From assembly GCA_018780365.1 (NCBI GenBank), contig JADMJR010000008.1:1-62157 (forward strand): 62,157 nt of DNA. The letters are read 5' to 3'. The DNA comes from Acidovorax sp. Lineage in GTDB: Bacteria; Pseudomonadota; Gammaproteobacteria; Burkholderiales; Burkholderiaceae_C. The translations under genes and the position numbers were made by a program. Shown here one piece after another: positions 25,706 through 33,589 of the stretch; the first letter of the stretch is position 1, and the number at the start of each line of letters is the position of its first letter. Below the pieces are notes generated by a model. It had not been told where the DNA came from, searched no databases, and saw only the letters and a list, made by a program, of their open reading frames with translations.

Positions 25706-26290
25706 ATGAAAACACCTTCACGATTTCTCCCCCCCGCAGGCCTGCTGGCGGCGTTGCTGCTGTGGGCCCCCGCCGCACAGGCGACGGATGCCCCCCCGGG
25801 TTGCCCCGCCACGCTGCAGCACACCTTTCTCCGCCTGCAGGATGAAAAGCCCCAGTCCCTGTGCCAGTACAGCGGGAAGGTGGTGCTGGTGGTCAACACC
25901 GCCAGCTTCTGCGGCTTCACGGGCCAGTACAAGGGATTGGAAGAGCTGCACACGCGCTACAAGGACAAGGGGTTGGTGGTGCTCGGGTTCCCGTCCAACG
26001 ATTTTTCGCAGGAAACCGGCAGCAACCAGCAGATCGCAGATTTCTGCGAGAACACCTTTGGCGTGAAATTCCCGATGTTTGCCAAAAGCAGCGTCAAGGG
26101 GCCGGAGGCCTCGCCTTTGTTCCGCCAGCTCGCCCAGCTCTCGGGCACAGCGCCGCGCTGGAACTTTCACAAATACCTGCTGGGCCGTGACGGCAAACTG
26201 GTGGACAACTACTCCAGCCTGACCGGGCCCGACAACAAGGGCCTGGTGCGGGCCATCGAGCAGCAGCTGGCCCTGCCCGCCCCCCGGTGA
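25706..26290 (+). CDS. Exported glutathione peroxidase family protein
   Basis: A 194-residue thiol peroxidase with an N-terminal signal peptide (residues 1-26, LLAALLLWAPAAQATDA), so it acts in the periplasm. The peroxidatic Cys lies in NTASFCGFTGQYKGLEELH. The conserved Trp is in RWNFHKYLLGRDGKL, and the Gln is probably that of NDFSQETGSNQQ. The usual FPCN Cys is Ser here (FPSNDF); another Cys in DFCENTFG could serve as resolving residue. It reduces lipid or hydrogen peroxides, probably with a thioredoxin-like partner. It lies 244 bp upstream of the cfa operon, which suggests a shared oxidative-lipid theme. Confidence 0.9.
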   Translation: MKTPSRFLPPAGLLAALLLWAPAAQATDAPPGCPATLQHTFLRLQDEKPQSLCQYSGKVVLVVNTASFCGFTGQYKGLEELHTRYKDKGLVVLGFPSNDFSQETGSNQQIADFCENTFGVKFPMFAKSSVKGPEASPLFRQLAQLSGTAPRWNFHKYLLGRDGKLVDNYSSLTGPDNKGLVRAIEQQLALPAPR

Positions 26291-26534
26291 GCGCCATGAT
26301 TTCTTTACGTTTCTTTAAAAAAAACCCGGGGAAGCTCTGGAACTTCGCCCACGCGGCCCCACTCTATCCATTGCGCAACCGGTTTGCGCAGCGTACAGTT
26401 TTAGTGTTGCGAAGCCTTTCGGGCCCCTGGGTTCCGACTGACCTCCTGGAGCGCTTCTCCTCCCTCCCTCTCTTATTCGTTTCGGGACGCTTCGCAACCT
26501 TTTTATTCCAGGCGCCGGCCAGAGGGGGCCGGCC

Positions 26535-27854
26535 ATGAAGCTCGCCATCATCGGCTCCGGCATCTCGGGGCTCTCCGTCGCGCACCGGCTGCGCGGCCAG
26601 GCGGACATCACGCTGTTTGAAGCCGGCGACTACTTCGGCGGCCACACCCACACGGTGGATGTGACGCTGCCCGATGCATCGGGCACCCCCGTCACGCATG
26701 GCGTGGACACCGGCTTCCTGGTGTTCAACGAGCGCACCTACCCCCACCTGATCCGCCTGCTGGCCGAGCTGGGCGTGGAGACCGCCAAGTCGGACATGTC
26801 GTTCTCGGTGCAAGTGCCGGGCGCCCTGGGTGGCCCTGGCGGTGGTCGTGCGCTGGAATGGAGCGGCACCAACCTCAGCACCGTGTTTGCCCAGCGCTCC
26901 AACCTGGTCAACCCGCGCTTTCTGGGCATGCTGCGCGACCTGCTGCGCTTCAACACGCTGTGCACGCGCATTGCCGAAAAGCAGGCCGAGGCCGCGCTGA
27001 TGCAGCCGCTGGGAGACTTCTTGCGCGAGCACCGCTTTGGCGACGCCTTCCGTGACTGGTACTTCTTGCCCATGCTGGGCTGCATCTGGAGCTGCCCCAC
27101 CGATCAGATGCTGAAGTTCCCCGTGGCCACCATGATCCGGTTTTGCCACAACCATGGGCTCATCCAGGTGAGCAACCGCCCGCAGTGGTGGACGGTGTCC
27201 GGTGGTGCGCGCCACTACGTGGACAAGATCGTGGCGGGCATTGCCGACAAGCGCCTGAACACCCCCGTGCGCCGCATCGAGCGCGACGCCGCCGGCGTGC
27301 GCGTGGTGACTGCTGGCCACACCGAACACTTCGACAAGGTGGTGCTGGCCACCCATTCGGACCAGTCGCTTGCGCTGCTGGCCCAGCCGACGACGCAGGA
27401 GCGCGCCGTGCTCGGCGCCATCCGCTACCAGGCCAACCGCGCTGTGCTGCACACCGACACCTCGGTACTGCCCCAACGCCGCGCCGCCTGGGCCGCCTGG
27501 AACTACGAGCGCGCCCAGCAGCGCAGCCGCGAGTCGGCCCGCGTCTGCCTGCACTACCTCATCAACCAGTTGCAGCCCGTGCCGTTTGCGCAGCCTGTGG
27601 TGGTGTCGCTCAACCCGGTGCGCGACATTGCGCCCGAACACGTGATCGGCAGCTACGAATACGCCCACCCGGTGTTCGACATGGCCGCCATCCGCGCGCA
27701 GCAGCAGGTGGGCAAGCTGCAAGGGCAGCAGCACACCTGGTTCTGCGGCGCCTGGACGGGCTACGGCTTCCACGAAGACGGCCTCAAGTCGGGCCTGGCC
27801 GTGGCCGAGCAATTGCTGGCAGCCCTGCCAGCCCCCCTGGCGGAGGCTGCGTGA
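26535..27854 (+). CDS. FAD-dependent amine-oxidase-like oxidoreductase of the cfa operon
   Basis: A 439-residue flavoprotein. The N-terminal dinucleotide-binding motif is LAIIGSGISGLSVAHRL, followed by the ribose-binding acidic residue in ITLFEAGDYFGGHTHTVD. The C-terminal flavin contact is WFCGAWTGYGFHEDGLKSGL. This family (NAD/FAD-binding protein, COG2907) is almost always beside DUF1365 and a cyclopropane-fatty-acid synthase, as here, and is thought to act on unsaturated or modified acyl chains. It is the first gene of the operon and follows a 244-bp leader. The next start overlaps its stop (GTGA). Confidence 0.88.
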   Translation: MKLAIIGSGISGLSVAHRLRGQADITLFEAGDYFGGHTHTVDVTLPDASGTPVTHGVDTGFLVFNERTYPHLIRLLAELGVETAKSDMSFSVQVPGALGGPGGGRALEWSGTNLSTVFAQRSNLVNPRFLGMLRDLLRFNTLCTRIAEKQAEAALMQPLGDFLREHRFGDAFRDWYFLPMLGCIWSCPTDQMLKFPVATMIRFCHNHGLIQVSNRPQWWTVSGGARHYVDKIVAGIADKRLNTPVRRIERDAAGVRVVTAGHTEHFDKVVLATHSDQSLALLAQPTTQERAVLGAIRYQANRAVLHTDTSVLPQRRAAWAAWNYERAQQRSRESARVCLHYLINQLQPVPFAQPVVVSLNPVRDIAPEHVIGSYEYAHPVFDMAAIRAQQQVGKLQGQQHTWFCGAWTGYGFHEDGLKSGLAVAEQLLAALPAPLAEAA

Positions 27855-28642
27855 GCCAAGCGCCGGCCCCCACCGCAGCGCCCCTGGTCGGCTTCGGCCA
27901 GGTGCGCCACACGCGGCTGCGGCCTCGGCGGCACGCGTTTGCCTACCCCACGTTTTTCCTCATGCTGCCGATGCGCAGCCTGCCGGGCCTGCGCAGCGAA
28001 CTGGCCGTGAACCGGCGCGGCGCCATCAGCTTCCATGATGTGGACCACGGCGACGGCCGCAGCGCTGCGCAAGGCGGGGCGCTGGCGTGGCTGGACGAAC
28101 TGCTGCGCACCGAAGGCGTCACCGACGCCACGGGCGAGGTCTGGCTGCACTGCTATCCGCGCGTGCTGGGCTACACCTTCAAGCCCGTGAGCTTCTGGTA
28201 CTGCCACCGTGCCGACGGCAGCCTGCGCGCCATCGTGGTGGAGGTGAACAACACCTTTGGCGAGCGCCACTGCTACCTGCTGGATGCCCCGCAGTACGGC
28301 GTGGAGCAGCAGGCGCGCAAGGTGTTCCATGTGTCGCCGTTCTGCGAGGTCAGCGGCGGCTACCGCTTTCGCTTCATGCGCACTGAGGCCGGGGAACAGG
28401 ACGCGGGCCGCACCGTGGTGCGCATCGACCACGACGACGACACCGGCCCGCTCATCCAGACCAGCGTGAGCGGCACCCTGCAGGCCATCACCCCGCAGAC
28501 CCTGCGCCAGGCGCTCTGGGGCTACCCCGCCATGACGCTGGCCATCATTGCCCGCATCCACTGGCACGCGCTGCAGCTGTGGCTCAAGCGCGTGCGTTTT
28601 CACCGCAAGCCCGAGGCGCCTGCATCCATCGTGACCCGCTGA
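27851..28642 (+). CDS. DUF1365 family protein
   Basis: A 263-residue protein of the DUF1365 family. The GTG start at 27851 overlaps the previous stop by four bases, consistent with translational coupling. Typical family segments are GQVRHTRLRPRRHAFAYPTF, HCYPRVLGYTFKPVSFWYCH and KVFHVSPFCEVSGGYRFRF. Its biochemical role is not established. Neighbours of this family recurrently modify membrane fatty acids under photo-oxidative stress, and a role with the flavoprotein upstream is inferred from that. Confidence 0.88.
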   Translation: MSQAPAPTAAPLVGFGQVRHTRLRPRRHAFAYPTFFLMLPMRSLPGLRSELAVNRRGAISFHDVDHGDGRSAAQGGALAWLDELLRTEGVTDATGEVWLHCYPRVLGYTFKPVSFWYCHRADGSLRAIVVEVNNTFGERHCYLLDAPQYGVEQQARKVFHVSPFCEVSGGYRFRFMRTEAGEQDAGRTVVRIDHDDDTGPLIQTSVSGTLQAITPQTLRQALWGYPAMTLAIIARIHWHALQLWLKRVRFHRKPEAPASIVTR

Positions 28643-28647
28643 ATTCC

Positions 28648-29892
28648 ATGACGAACGAGAACGCCGCCATGAACTCCACCACCGCCCCCCGCACCGCCCT
28701 GGCCCTGCCCGCAGGCACCCCGGCTGCCGCCCGCACGGCGCTCAAGCTGCTGCAGCGCCTGCAGCATGGCCACCTCACGGTGCAGCTGCCCGACGGCACC
28801 TTGCAGCATTTCGGGCATGGCAACGGCCCCTCGGCCGCGATCACGCTCAAGAACTGGAACGTGTGCAGCGCCGCGCTCAAGTCCGGCGACATCGGCTTTG
28901 CCGAGAGCTACATCGCGGGCGACTGGACCACGCCGCACCTGACCGACCTGCTCAAGCTCTTTGTCGCCAACCGCCAGCAGGTCGAAGGCGTGATCTACGG
29001 CACCTGGGCCGGGCGTCTGCTGTACCGCATCAAACATTTGCTCAACCGCAACACCCGCGCCAACAGCCAGAAGAACATCCATGCCCACTACGACCTGGGC
29101 AACGCGTTCTACGAACTCTGGCTGGACGACACGATGAACTATTCGTCCGCCTGGTTCGAGGGCGATGCGGGCGGCGACATGCGCACCGCGCAACATGCCA
29201 AGGTGCGCCGCGCGCTGCGCATGGCGGGTGTGCAGGCCGGTGACCGGGTGCTGGAGATTGGCTGCGGCTGGGGCGCGTTGGCCGAGATGGCGACGGTCGA
29301 ATTTGGCGCGAATCTGACGGGGGTGACGCTCTCCACCGAGCAACTTGCGTTTGCGCAACAGCGCATGGTGCAGCAGGGCGTGGCGCCTTACGCCGACCTG
29401 CGCCTGCAGGACTACCGCGACATCCAGGACGGCCCGTACGACGCCATCTGCTCCATCGAGATGGTCGAGGCCGTGGGCCGCGAGTACTGGCCCACCTACT
29501 TCCAGTCGGTGCACCGGCTGCTCAAGCCCGGTGGCAAGGCCTGCATCCAGAGCATCGTGATCGACGACAGCCTGTTCGAGCGCTACATCAGCTCCACGGA
29601 CTTCATCCAGCAGTACATCTTCCCGGGCGGCTGCCTGCCCTGCCCGCGCGAGTTCCGCCGAGAGGCCGAGGCGGCGGGCCTGCGTGTGGTGGACGAGTTT
29701 GCATTTGGTCAGGACTACGCCGAAACCCTCAAACGCTGGCGCGAGCGCTTCCTGGCGCAGCGCGCGCAGATCCTGCAGCTGGGGTTTGACGAGCGCTTCA
29801 TGCACATCTGGGAGTTCTACCTCGCCTACTGCGAGGCCGCGTTTGCGATGCGCAACATCGACCTCGTGCAGTACACGCTGGTGAAAGCATGA
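28648..29892 (+). CDS. cfa: Cyclopropane-fatty-acyl-phospholipid synthase
   Basis: A 414-residue SAM-dependent methyltransferase that adds a methylene bridge to unsaturated acyl chains of membrane phospholipids. The start at 28648 gives MTNENAAMNS; a second ATG at 28669 is possible. The N-terminal lipid-binding region is followed by the Rossmann methyltransferase fold (RVLEIGCGWGALAEMATVEF). Active-site segments include IQSIVIDDSLFERYISSTDF, IQQYIFPGGCLP and the C-terminal FYLAYCEAAFAMRNIDLVQY. Length and motifs match Cfa/CfaB enzymes; a related methyltransferase acting on methylated or furan fatty acids cannot be ruled out. The stop overlaps the next start (ATGA). Confidence 0.9.
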   Translation: MTNENAAMNSTTAPRTALALPAGTPAAARTALKLLQRLQHGHLTVQLPDGTLQHFGHGNGPSAAITLKNWNVCSAALKSGDIGFAESYIAGDWTTPHLTDLLKLFVANRQQVEGVIYGTWAGRLLYRIKHLLNRNTRANSQKNIHAHYDLGNAFYELWLDDTMNYSSAWFEGDAGGDMRTAQHAKVRRALRMAGVQAGDRVLEIGCGWGALAEMATVEFGANLTGVTLSTEQLAFAQQRMVQQGVAPYADLRLQDYRDIQDGPYDAICSIEMVEAVGREYWPTYFQSVHRLLKPGGKACIQSIVIDDSLFERYISSTDFIQQYIFPGGCLPCPREFRREAEAAGLRVVDEFAFGQDYAETLKRWRERFLAQRAQILQLGFDERFMHIWEFYLAYCEAAFAMRNIDLVQYTLVKA

Positions 29893-30485
29893 TTGCTATA
29901 AAAAACATAGCTATCAGCGCTTTGCTAGCGGGCGCGGGGGCCGTTTTTTTCTCAAATTTTGCAATGGCGCAGGGGGTCGAAGGGGGTGCGAGCGTGTCGC
30001 CAGCCGCGAGCACACCGCTGGAAGGCGCGCGCCTGGTGGGGCAAGGCACCATGCGTTTCCTGGGGTTTGAGGTGTACCGCGCGCGCCTGTGGGCCCTGCC
30101 CGGTTTTGATGCCGACCAGTACAGCGCCCACCCGCTGGCACTGGAGCTGACCTACCAGCGCAACTTCACGGCCGAGGCGATTGCCAAACGCTCCATCGAA
30201 GAGATGCGCCGTGTGGGCCGATTCACGCCGCAGCAGGCCACCCGCTGGCAGCAGGCGCTGCAGGCGGCCTTGCCGGATGTGAAACCCGGCGACCGCCTGC
30301 TGGGCCTGTACCAGCCCGGTGCCGGCGCCGTCTTCAAGATGGGCGGCCGCGTGGTGGGCGAGGTGCCCGACGCCGAGTTCTCGCGCCTGTTCTTTGGCAT
30401 CTGGCTGTCGCCCCAGACCTCCGAGCCCGGGCTGCGGCAAGAGCTGATAGCGGCCACCCGCACCGCAGGCCAAGGGCAGCCATGA
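29889..30485 (+). CDS. Chalcone-isomerase-like periplasmic protein
   Basis: A 198-residue protein of the bacterial chalcone isomerase-like family (Chalcone_3). These probably bind fatty acids or similar ligands rather than flavonoids. Residues 1-27 form a signal peptide (MIAIKNIAISALLAGAGAVF, cleavage after AMA). The core has GTMRFLGFEVYRARLWALPG and ALELTYQRNFTAEAIAKRSI. The signal peptide is encoded by a copy of the dispersed ~65-bp repeat. Starts and stops overlap by four bases at both ends, within the cfa operon. Confidence 0.85.
   Translation: MIAIKNIAISALLAGAGAVFFSNFAMAQGVEGGASVSPAASTPLEGARLVGQGTMRFLGFEVYRARLWALPGFDADQYSAHPLALELTYQRNFTAEAIAKRSIEEMRRVGRFTPQQATRWQQALQAALPDVKPGDRLLGLYQPGAGAVFKMGGRVVGEVPDAEFSRLFFGIWLSPQTSEPGLRQELIAATRTAGQGQP
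29891..29962 (+). repeat. Dispersed ~65-bp repeat, copy E, captured as a signal peptide
   Basis: The stretch reads TTGCTATAAAAAACATAGCT, then ATCAGCGC, a GCGGGCGCGGGGGCC core, and TTTTTTTCTCAAATTTTGC. It aligns block by block with the non-coding copy at 4880. Here the whole element is translated as the hydrophobic signal peptide of the chalcone-isomerase-like protein. Confidence 0.75.
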
Positions 30486-31765
30486 CCACCACCACGCCCA
30501 TGCGCGCCGGCCACGGCCTGGCCTATGGGCTGTTGGGCCTGCCGCTGGCGTTTGTGGCGCTGCCGCTGTATGTGCTGCTGCCCAACCACTACGCGCGCGA
30601 ATTTGGCATGCCGCTGGCCACGCTGGGCGCGGTGCTGCTGGCGGCGCGGTTGTTCGATGCGTTCACCGACCCGCTGCTGGGCCGCCTGGCCGACCACCTG
30701 TTTGGCCGCTCGGTGCGCGCCGTGCTGGCGGTGGGCGCGGTGTCGGCGGCGGTGCTGGCACTGGGGCTGACCAGCCTGTTCTTTCCCTTGGTGCGCGGGG
30801 CCGATGCGCTCATTGCCTGGGCACTGGTGGCATTGCTCATCACTTACACCGCCTACAGCCAGCTCAGCATTGCACACCAGTCCTGGGGTGCGCGCCTGGG
30901 CGGCGACGAGCTGCAGCGTGGCCGCATCGTGGCCTGGCGCGAGGGGGCTGCACTGGTGGGCGTGGTGCTGGCCTCGGTGCTGCCTGCGCTGCTGGGCCTG
31001 CCGGTGATGCTCAGTGTGTTTGCCGTCGCCCTGCTGCTGGGCTGGTGGTGCTGGGCGTTGGCCCCGCGCCCGGTGCTGCAGGAAGCCGGTGTGTACCGGC
31101 CGCCGCAGCACACAAGCCTGTGGCGGCCCTGGGGGCGCCCGGCCTTTCGCCGCCTGTTGGCCGTGTTCATGCTCAATGGCATTGCCAGCGCCATCCCGGC
31201 CACGCTGGTGCTGTTCTTCATCCAGGACCGCCTGCAGGCCCCGCCCGCGCAGGAGCCGATGTTCCTCGCTGCCTATTTCGTCTGCGCGGCGCTGTCCATC
31301 CCGCTGTGGTTGCGCGCCGTGGCGCGCTGGGGCCTGGCGCGCACCTGGCTCGCAGGCATGCTGCTGGCGATTGCCGTGTTTGTGTGGACTGCGTTTCTGG
31401 GCGCTGGCGACATGCTGCCGTTCCTTGTCGTCTGCGCGCTGTCGGGCGTGGCGCTGGGCACCGACCTGGCCCTGCCCAGCGCCCTGCTGGCCGGCGTGAT
31501 CGCGGCCGAGGGCGACAGCGGCCAGCACGAAGGCGCTTACTTCGGCTGGTGGAACTTTGCCACCAAGCTCAACCTGGCGCTGGCCGCAGGCTTGGCGCTG
31601 CCCCTGCTGGGCTGGTGGGGCTACACCCCCGGCACGCGCAGCGAAGAAGGACTGCAGACCCTGGGCTGGGCCTATGCCGTGTTGCCCTGTCTGCTCAAGC
31701 TGCTGGCAGCGGGGGCACTGTTTCTTCTGGTGCTTCGGCCCGCGCGCCGCGCGGCCAGCGCCTGA
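30482..31765 (+). CDS. MFS transporter of the GPH/MFS_2 type
   Basis: A 427-residue integral membrane protein with about 12 helices. GPH-type features are LFDAFTDPLLGRLADHLFGR in loop 2-3 and YSQLSIAHQSWGARLG. The family moves sugars, lysophospholipids or similar solutes with cations. Membership of the cfa operon (ATGA overlap with the gene before) makes a lipid-related substrate plausible, but this is inference. The start at 30482 gives MTTTTPMRAGHGLAYGLLGL. Confidence 0.85.
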   Translation: MTTTTPMRAGHGLAYGLLGLPLAFVALPLYVLLPNHYAREFGMPLATLGAVLLAARLFDAFTDPLLGRLADHLFGRSVRAVLAVGAVSAAVLALGLTSLFFPLVRGADALIAWALVALLITYTAYSQLSIAHQSWGARLGGDELQRGRIVAWREGAALVGVVLASVLPALLGLPVMLSVFAVALLLGWWCWALAPRPVLQEAGVYRPPQHTSLWRPWGRPAFRRLLAVFMLNGIASAIPATLVLFFIQDRLQAPPAQEPMFLAAYFVCAALSIPLWLRAVARWGLARTWLAGMLLAIAVFVWTAFLGAGDMLPFLVVCALSGVALGTDLALPSALLAGVIAAEGDSGQHEGAYFGWWNFATKLNLALAAGLALPLLGWWGYTPGTRSEEGLQTLGWAYAVLPCLLKLLAAGALFLLVLRPARRAASA

Positions 31766-31783
31766 TTGTTTGAGGGAACTCCC

Positions 31784-32326
31784 ATGGTGCAACGACGCCT
31801 CCTCCTTTCGGCCGCCGTGGCGGCACCTGTGGCCCTCTCCGGCTGCGCCAGCCAGAACATTGACAGCTACGCCAGCGAGAAGCCGGTGCTGGACCTGGCC
31901 CAGTATTTCAACGGCAAGATCGACGCCTACGGCATTTTCCAGGACCGCAGTGGCCAGATCGTGAAACGCTTCACCGTGGTCATGGACTGCGCATGGAAGG
32001 GCAACGAGGGCGTGCTGGACGAAGCCTTCACCTATTCCGACGGCACCACGCAGCGCCGCATCTGGCGTCTGACGAAGCATGCCGACGGCCGCTACACCGG
32101 CACCGCCGACGATGTGGTGGGCACGGCCAATGGCCAGACACGCGGCAACGCCTTCCGCTGGAACTACACGCTGGCGCTGCCGGTGGATGGCAAGGTCTAC
32201 AACGTGGACCTGGACGACTGGATGTACCTCATCGACGACCGCATGATGCTCAACCGCGCCACCATGAGCAAGTTCGGCGTGCGCCTGGGCGAGATCACGC
32301 TGTCCTTCACCCAACGCGCACCATGA
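31784..32326 (+). CDS. DUF3833 lipoprotein
   Basis: A 180-residue predicted lipoprotein. The start at 31784 is supported by GAGGG about 10 bases upstream; a longer frame from 31766 lacks a site. A signal peptide ends in a lipobox (LLLSAAVAAPVALSGC, Cys near 21). Family-typical segments are YFNGKIDAYGIFQDRSGQIV and WNYTLALPVDGKVYNVDLDD. DUF3833 proteins recur in cfa-linked stress operons of proteobacteria; their activity is unknown. The stop overlaps the next start (ATGA). Confidence 0.87.
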   Translation: MVQRRLLLSAAVAAPVALSGCASQNIDSYASEKPVLDLAQYFNGKIDAYGIFQDRSGQIVKRFTVVMDCAWKGNEGVLDEAFTYSDGTTQRRIWRLTKHADGRYTGTADDVVGTANGQTRGNAFRWNYTLALPVDGKVYNVDLDDWMYLIDDRMMLNRATMSKFGVRLGEITLSFTQRAP

Positions 32327-33105
32327 GCCTCAATCCTCCCCTGCGCGACTGGCATGGCCGCCGGGCCTGGCTCATTGGGGCCAGCAGCGGTATTGGCCGG
32401 GCCACGGCGGCGGCGCTGCATGCGCGCGGTGCGCAGGTGATCGTCTCGGCGCGCAATGGCGATGCGCTGGATGCGTTTGTGGCCCAGCACCCAGGCAGCG
32501 TGGCCTTGGCCGTCGATACGGCAGAGCCCGAACAGGTGCAGGTTGCCGCCGCACAGGTGCTGGCGGGCGGTGCACCCGACATGGTGTGCTACTGCGCAGG
32601 CTACTACCGCGACATGCGCGCCACCGATTTCGACCTGGCAGAAATGCTGCGCCATGAGCAGATCAACTACAACGGCGTGCTGCAGGTGCTGGCCGGCGTA
32701 TTGCCCGCCATGCTGGCGGCGGCGCAGGCCGGGCGCCCTGGGCATGTGAGCGTCATCAGCAGCGTGGCGGGTTTCAGGGGCCTGCCCAAGAGCCTGGCCT
32801 ACGGGCCCACCAAGGCCGCGCTTATCAACCTGGCCGAGGCGCTGTACCTGGATCTGCACGACCTGGGCATGGGCGTGAGCGTGATCAACCCCGGCTTTGT
32901 GGCCACGCCGCTCACAGCCGGCAACGACTTCGCGATGCCCGCTCTGATCTCGCCCGAGGCGGCGGCTGCGGCCATCGTGCGGGGCTGGGAGCGGGGGCAT
33001 TTCGACATCCACTTCCCCAAGCGCTTCACGCGCGTGATGAAACTGCTGCGCGTGTTGCCGTATCGGTGGTACTTTCCGGCGGTTCGTCGCTTCACAGGCC
33101 TCTGA
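32323..33105 (+). CDS. Short-chain dehydrogenase/reductase
   Basis: A 260-residue classical SDR. The cofactor motif is WLIGASSGIGRATAAALHAR, with an Arg favouring NADP (VIVSARNGDAL). The active site is Ser in HVSVISSVAGFRG and Tyr/Lys in AYGPTKAAL, which fits YxxxK. The start overlaps the preceding stop by four bases, and the next gene begins six bases after its stop. The substrate is unknown; within this operon a fatty-acyl or lipid carbonyl is likely. Confidence 0.9.
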   Translation: MSLNPPLRDWHGRRAWLIGASSGIGRATAAALHARGAQVIVSARNGDALDAFVAQHPGSVALAVDTAEPEQVQVAAAQVLAGGAPDMVCYCAGYYRDMRATDFDLAEMLRHEQINYNGVLQVLAGVLPAMLAAAQAGRPGHVSVISSVAGFRGLPKSLAYGPTKAALINLAEALYLDLHDLGMGVSVINPGFVATPLTAGNDFAMPALISPEAAAAAIVRGWERGHFDIHFPKRFTRVMKLLRVLPYRWYFPAVRRFTGL

Positions 33106-33111
33106 TCCTTC

Positions 33112-33567
33112 ATGCACCCACCCCGCGCGCCCCTTACTGCCGAAGACGCCGTCACCCGCGTGGTGGCGTTTTTCGAGCATCTGTCACCGGCCGATGTAGC
33201 GACCATCGGCGAGTTCTATGCGCCACAGGCGCGCTTCAAGGATCCGTTCAACGAGGTGCAGGGCGTGCCCGCCATCCAGGCCATCTTTGCCCACATGTTC
33301 GAGGCACTGGAGCAGCCGCGTTTTGTGGTCACCGGCCGCGTGGTGCAGGGCACGCAGTGTTTCCTGACCTGGGATTTTCTGTTCGCCTTCAAGGGCTTTG
33401 ACAAGGGCGTGACGCAGACCGTGCGCGGCGCGTCGCACCTGGTGCTGGACGAACAAGGCCTGGTGACGCTACACCGCGACTACTGGGACGCCGCCGAAGA
33501 ACTGTACGAAAAGCTGCCGGTGGTGGGCGCGCTGATGCGCTGGCTCAAGAAACGCGCCAACAGCTGA
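33112..33567 (+). CDS. NTF2-like (SnoaL-type) protein
   Basis: A 151-residue protein with the NTF2-like alpha+beta fold signature: DAVTRVVAFFEHLSPADVAT, ARFKDPFNEVQG, and the C-terminal HRDYWDAAEELYEKLPVVGA. Members act as small isomerases, hydrolases or binding proteins. This type often closes SDR/cfa operons. It is the last gene of the cfa operon and converges on the dehydroshikimate dehydratase-like gene with a 22-bp gap. No terminator is obvious in that gap. Confidence 0.85.
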   Translation: MHPPRAPLTAEDAVTRVVAFFEHLSPADVATIGEFYAPQARFKDPFNEVQGVPAIQAIFAHMFEALEQPRFVVTGRVVQGTQCFLTWDFLFAFKGFDKGVTQTVRGASHLVLDEQGLVTLHRDYWDAAEELYEKLPVVGALMRWLKKRANS

Positions 33568-33589
33568 TTGTTGGCGGTTGACACATTGA

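Noticed and set aside
26406..26498. Distant 10-bp inverted repeat (GTTGCGAAGC / GCTTCGCAAC) before the cfa operon
   Set aside because: The arms are 73 bp apart with no supporting inner pairing. It could be chance in GC-rich DNA, and I could not tie it to a promoter or regulator.
30152..32314. 720-codon minus-strand frame opposite the MFS and DUF3833 genes
   Set aside because: It is rich in Gln/His/Arg with no domain. The plus-strand genes have overlapping starts and stops that fit an operon.
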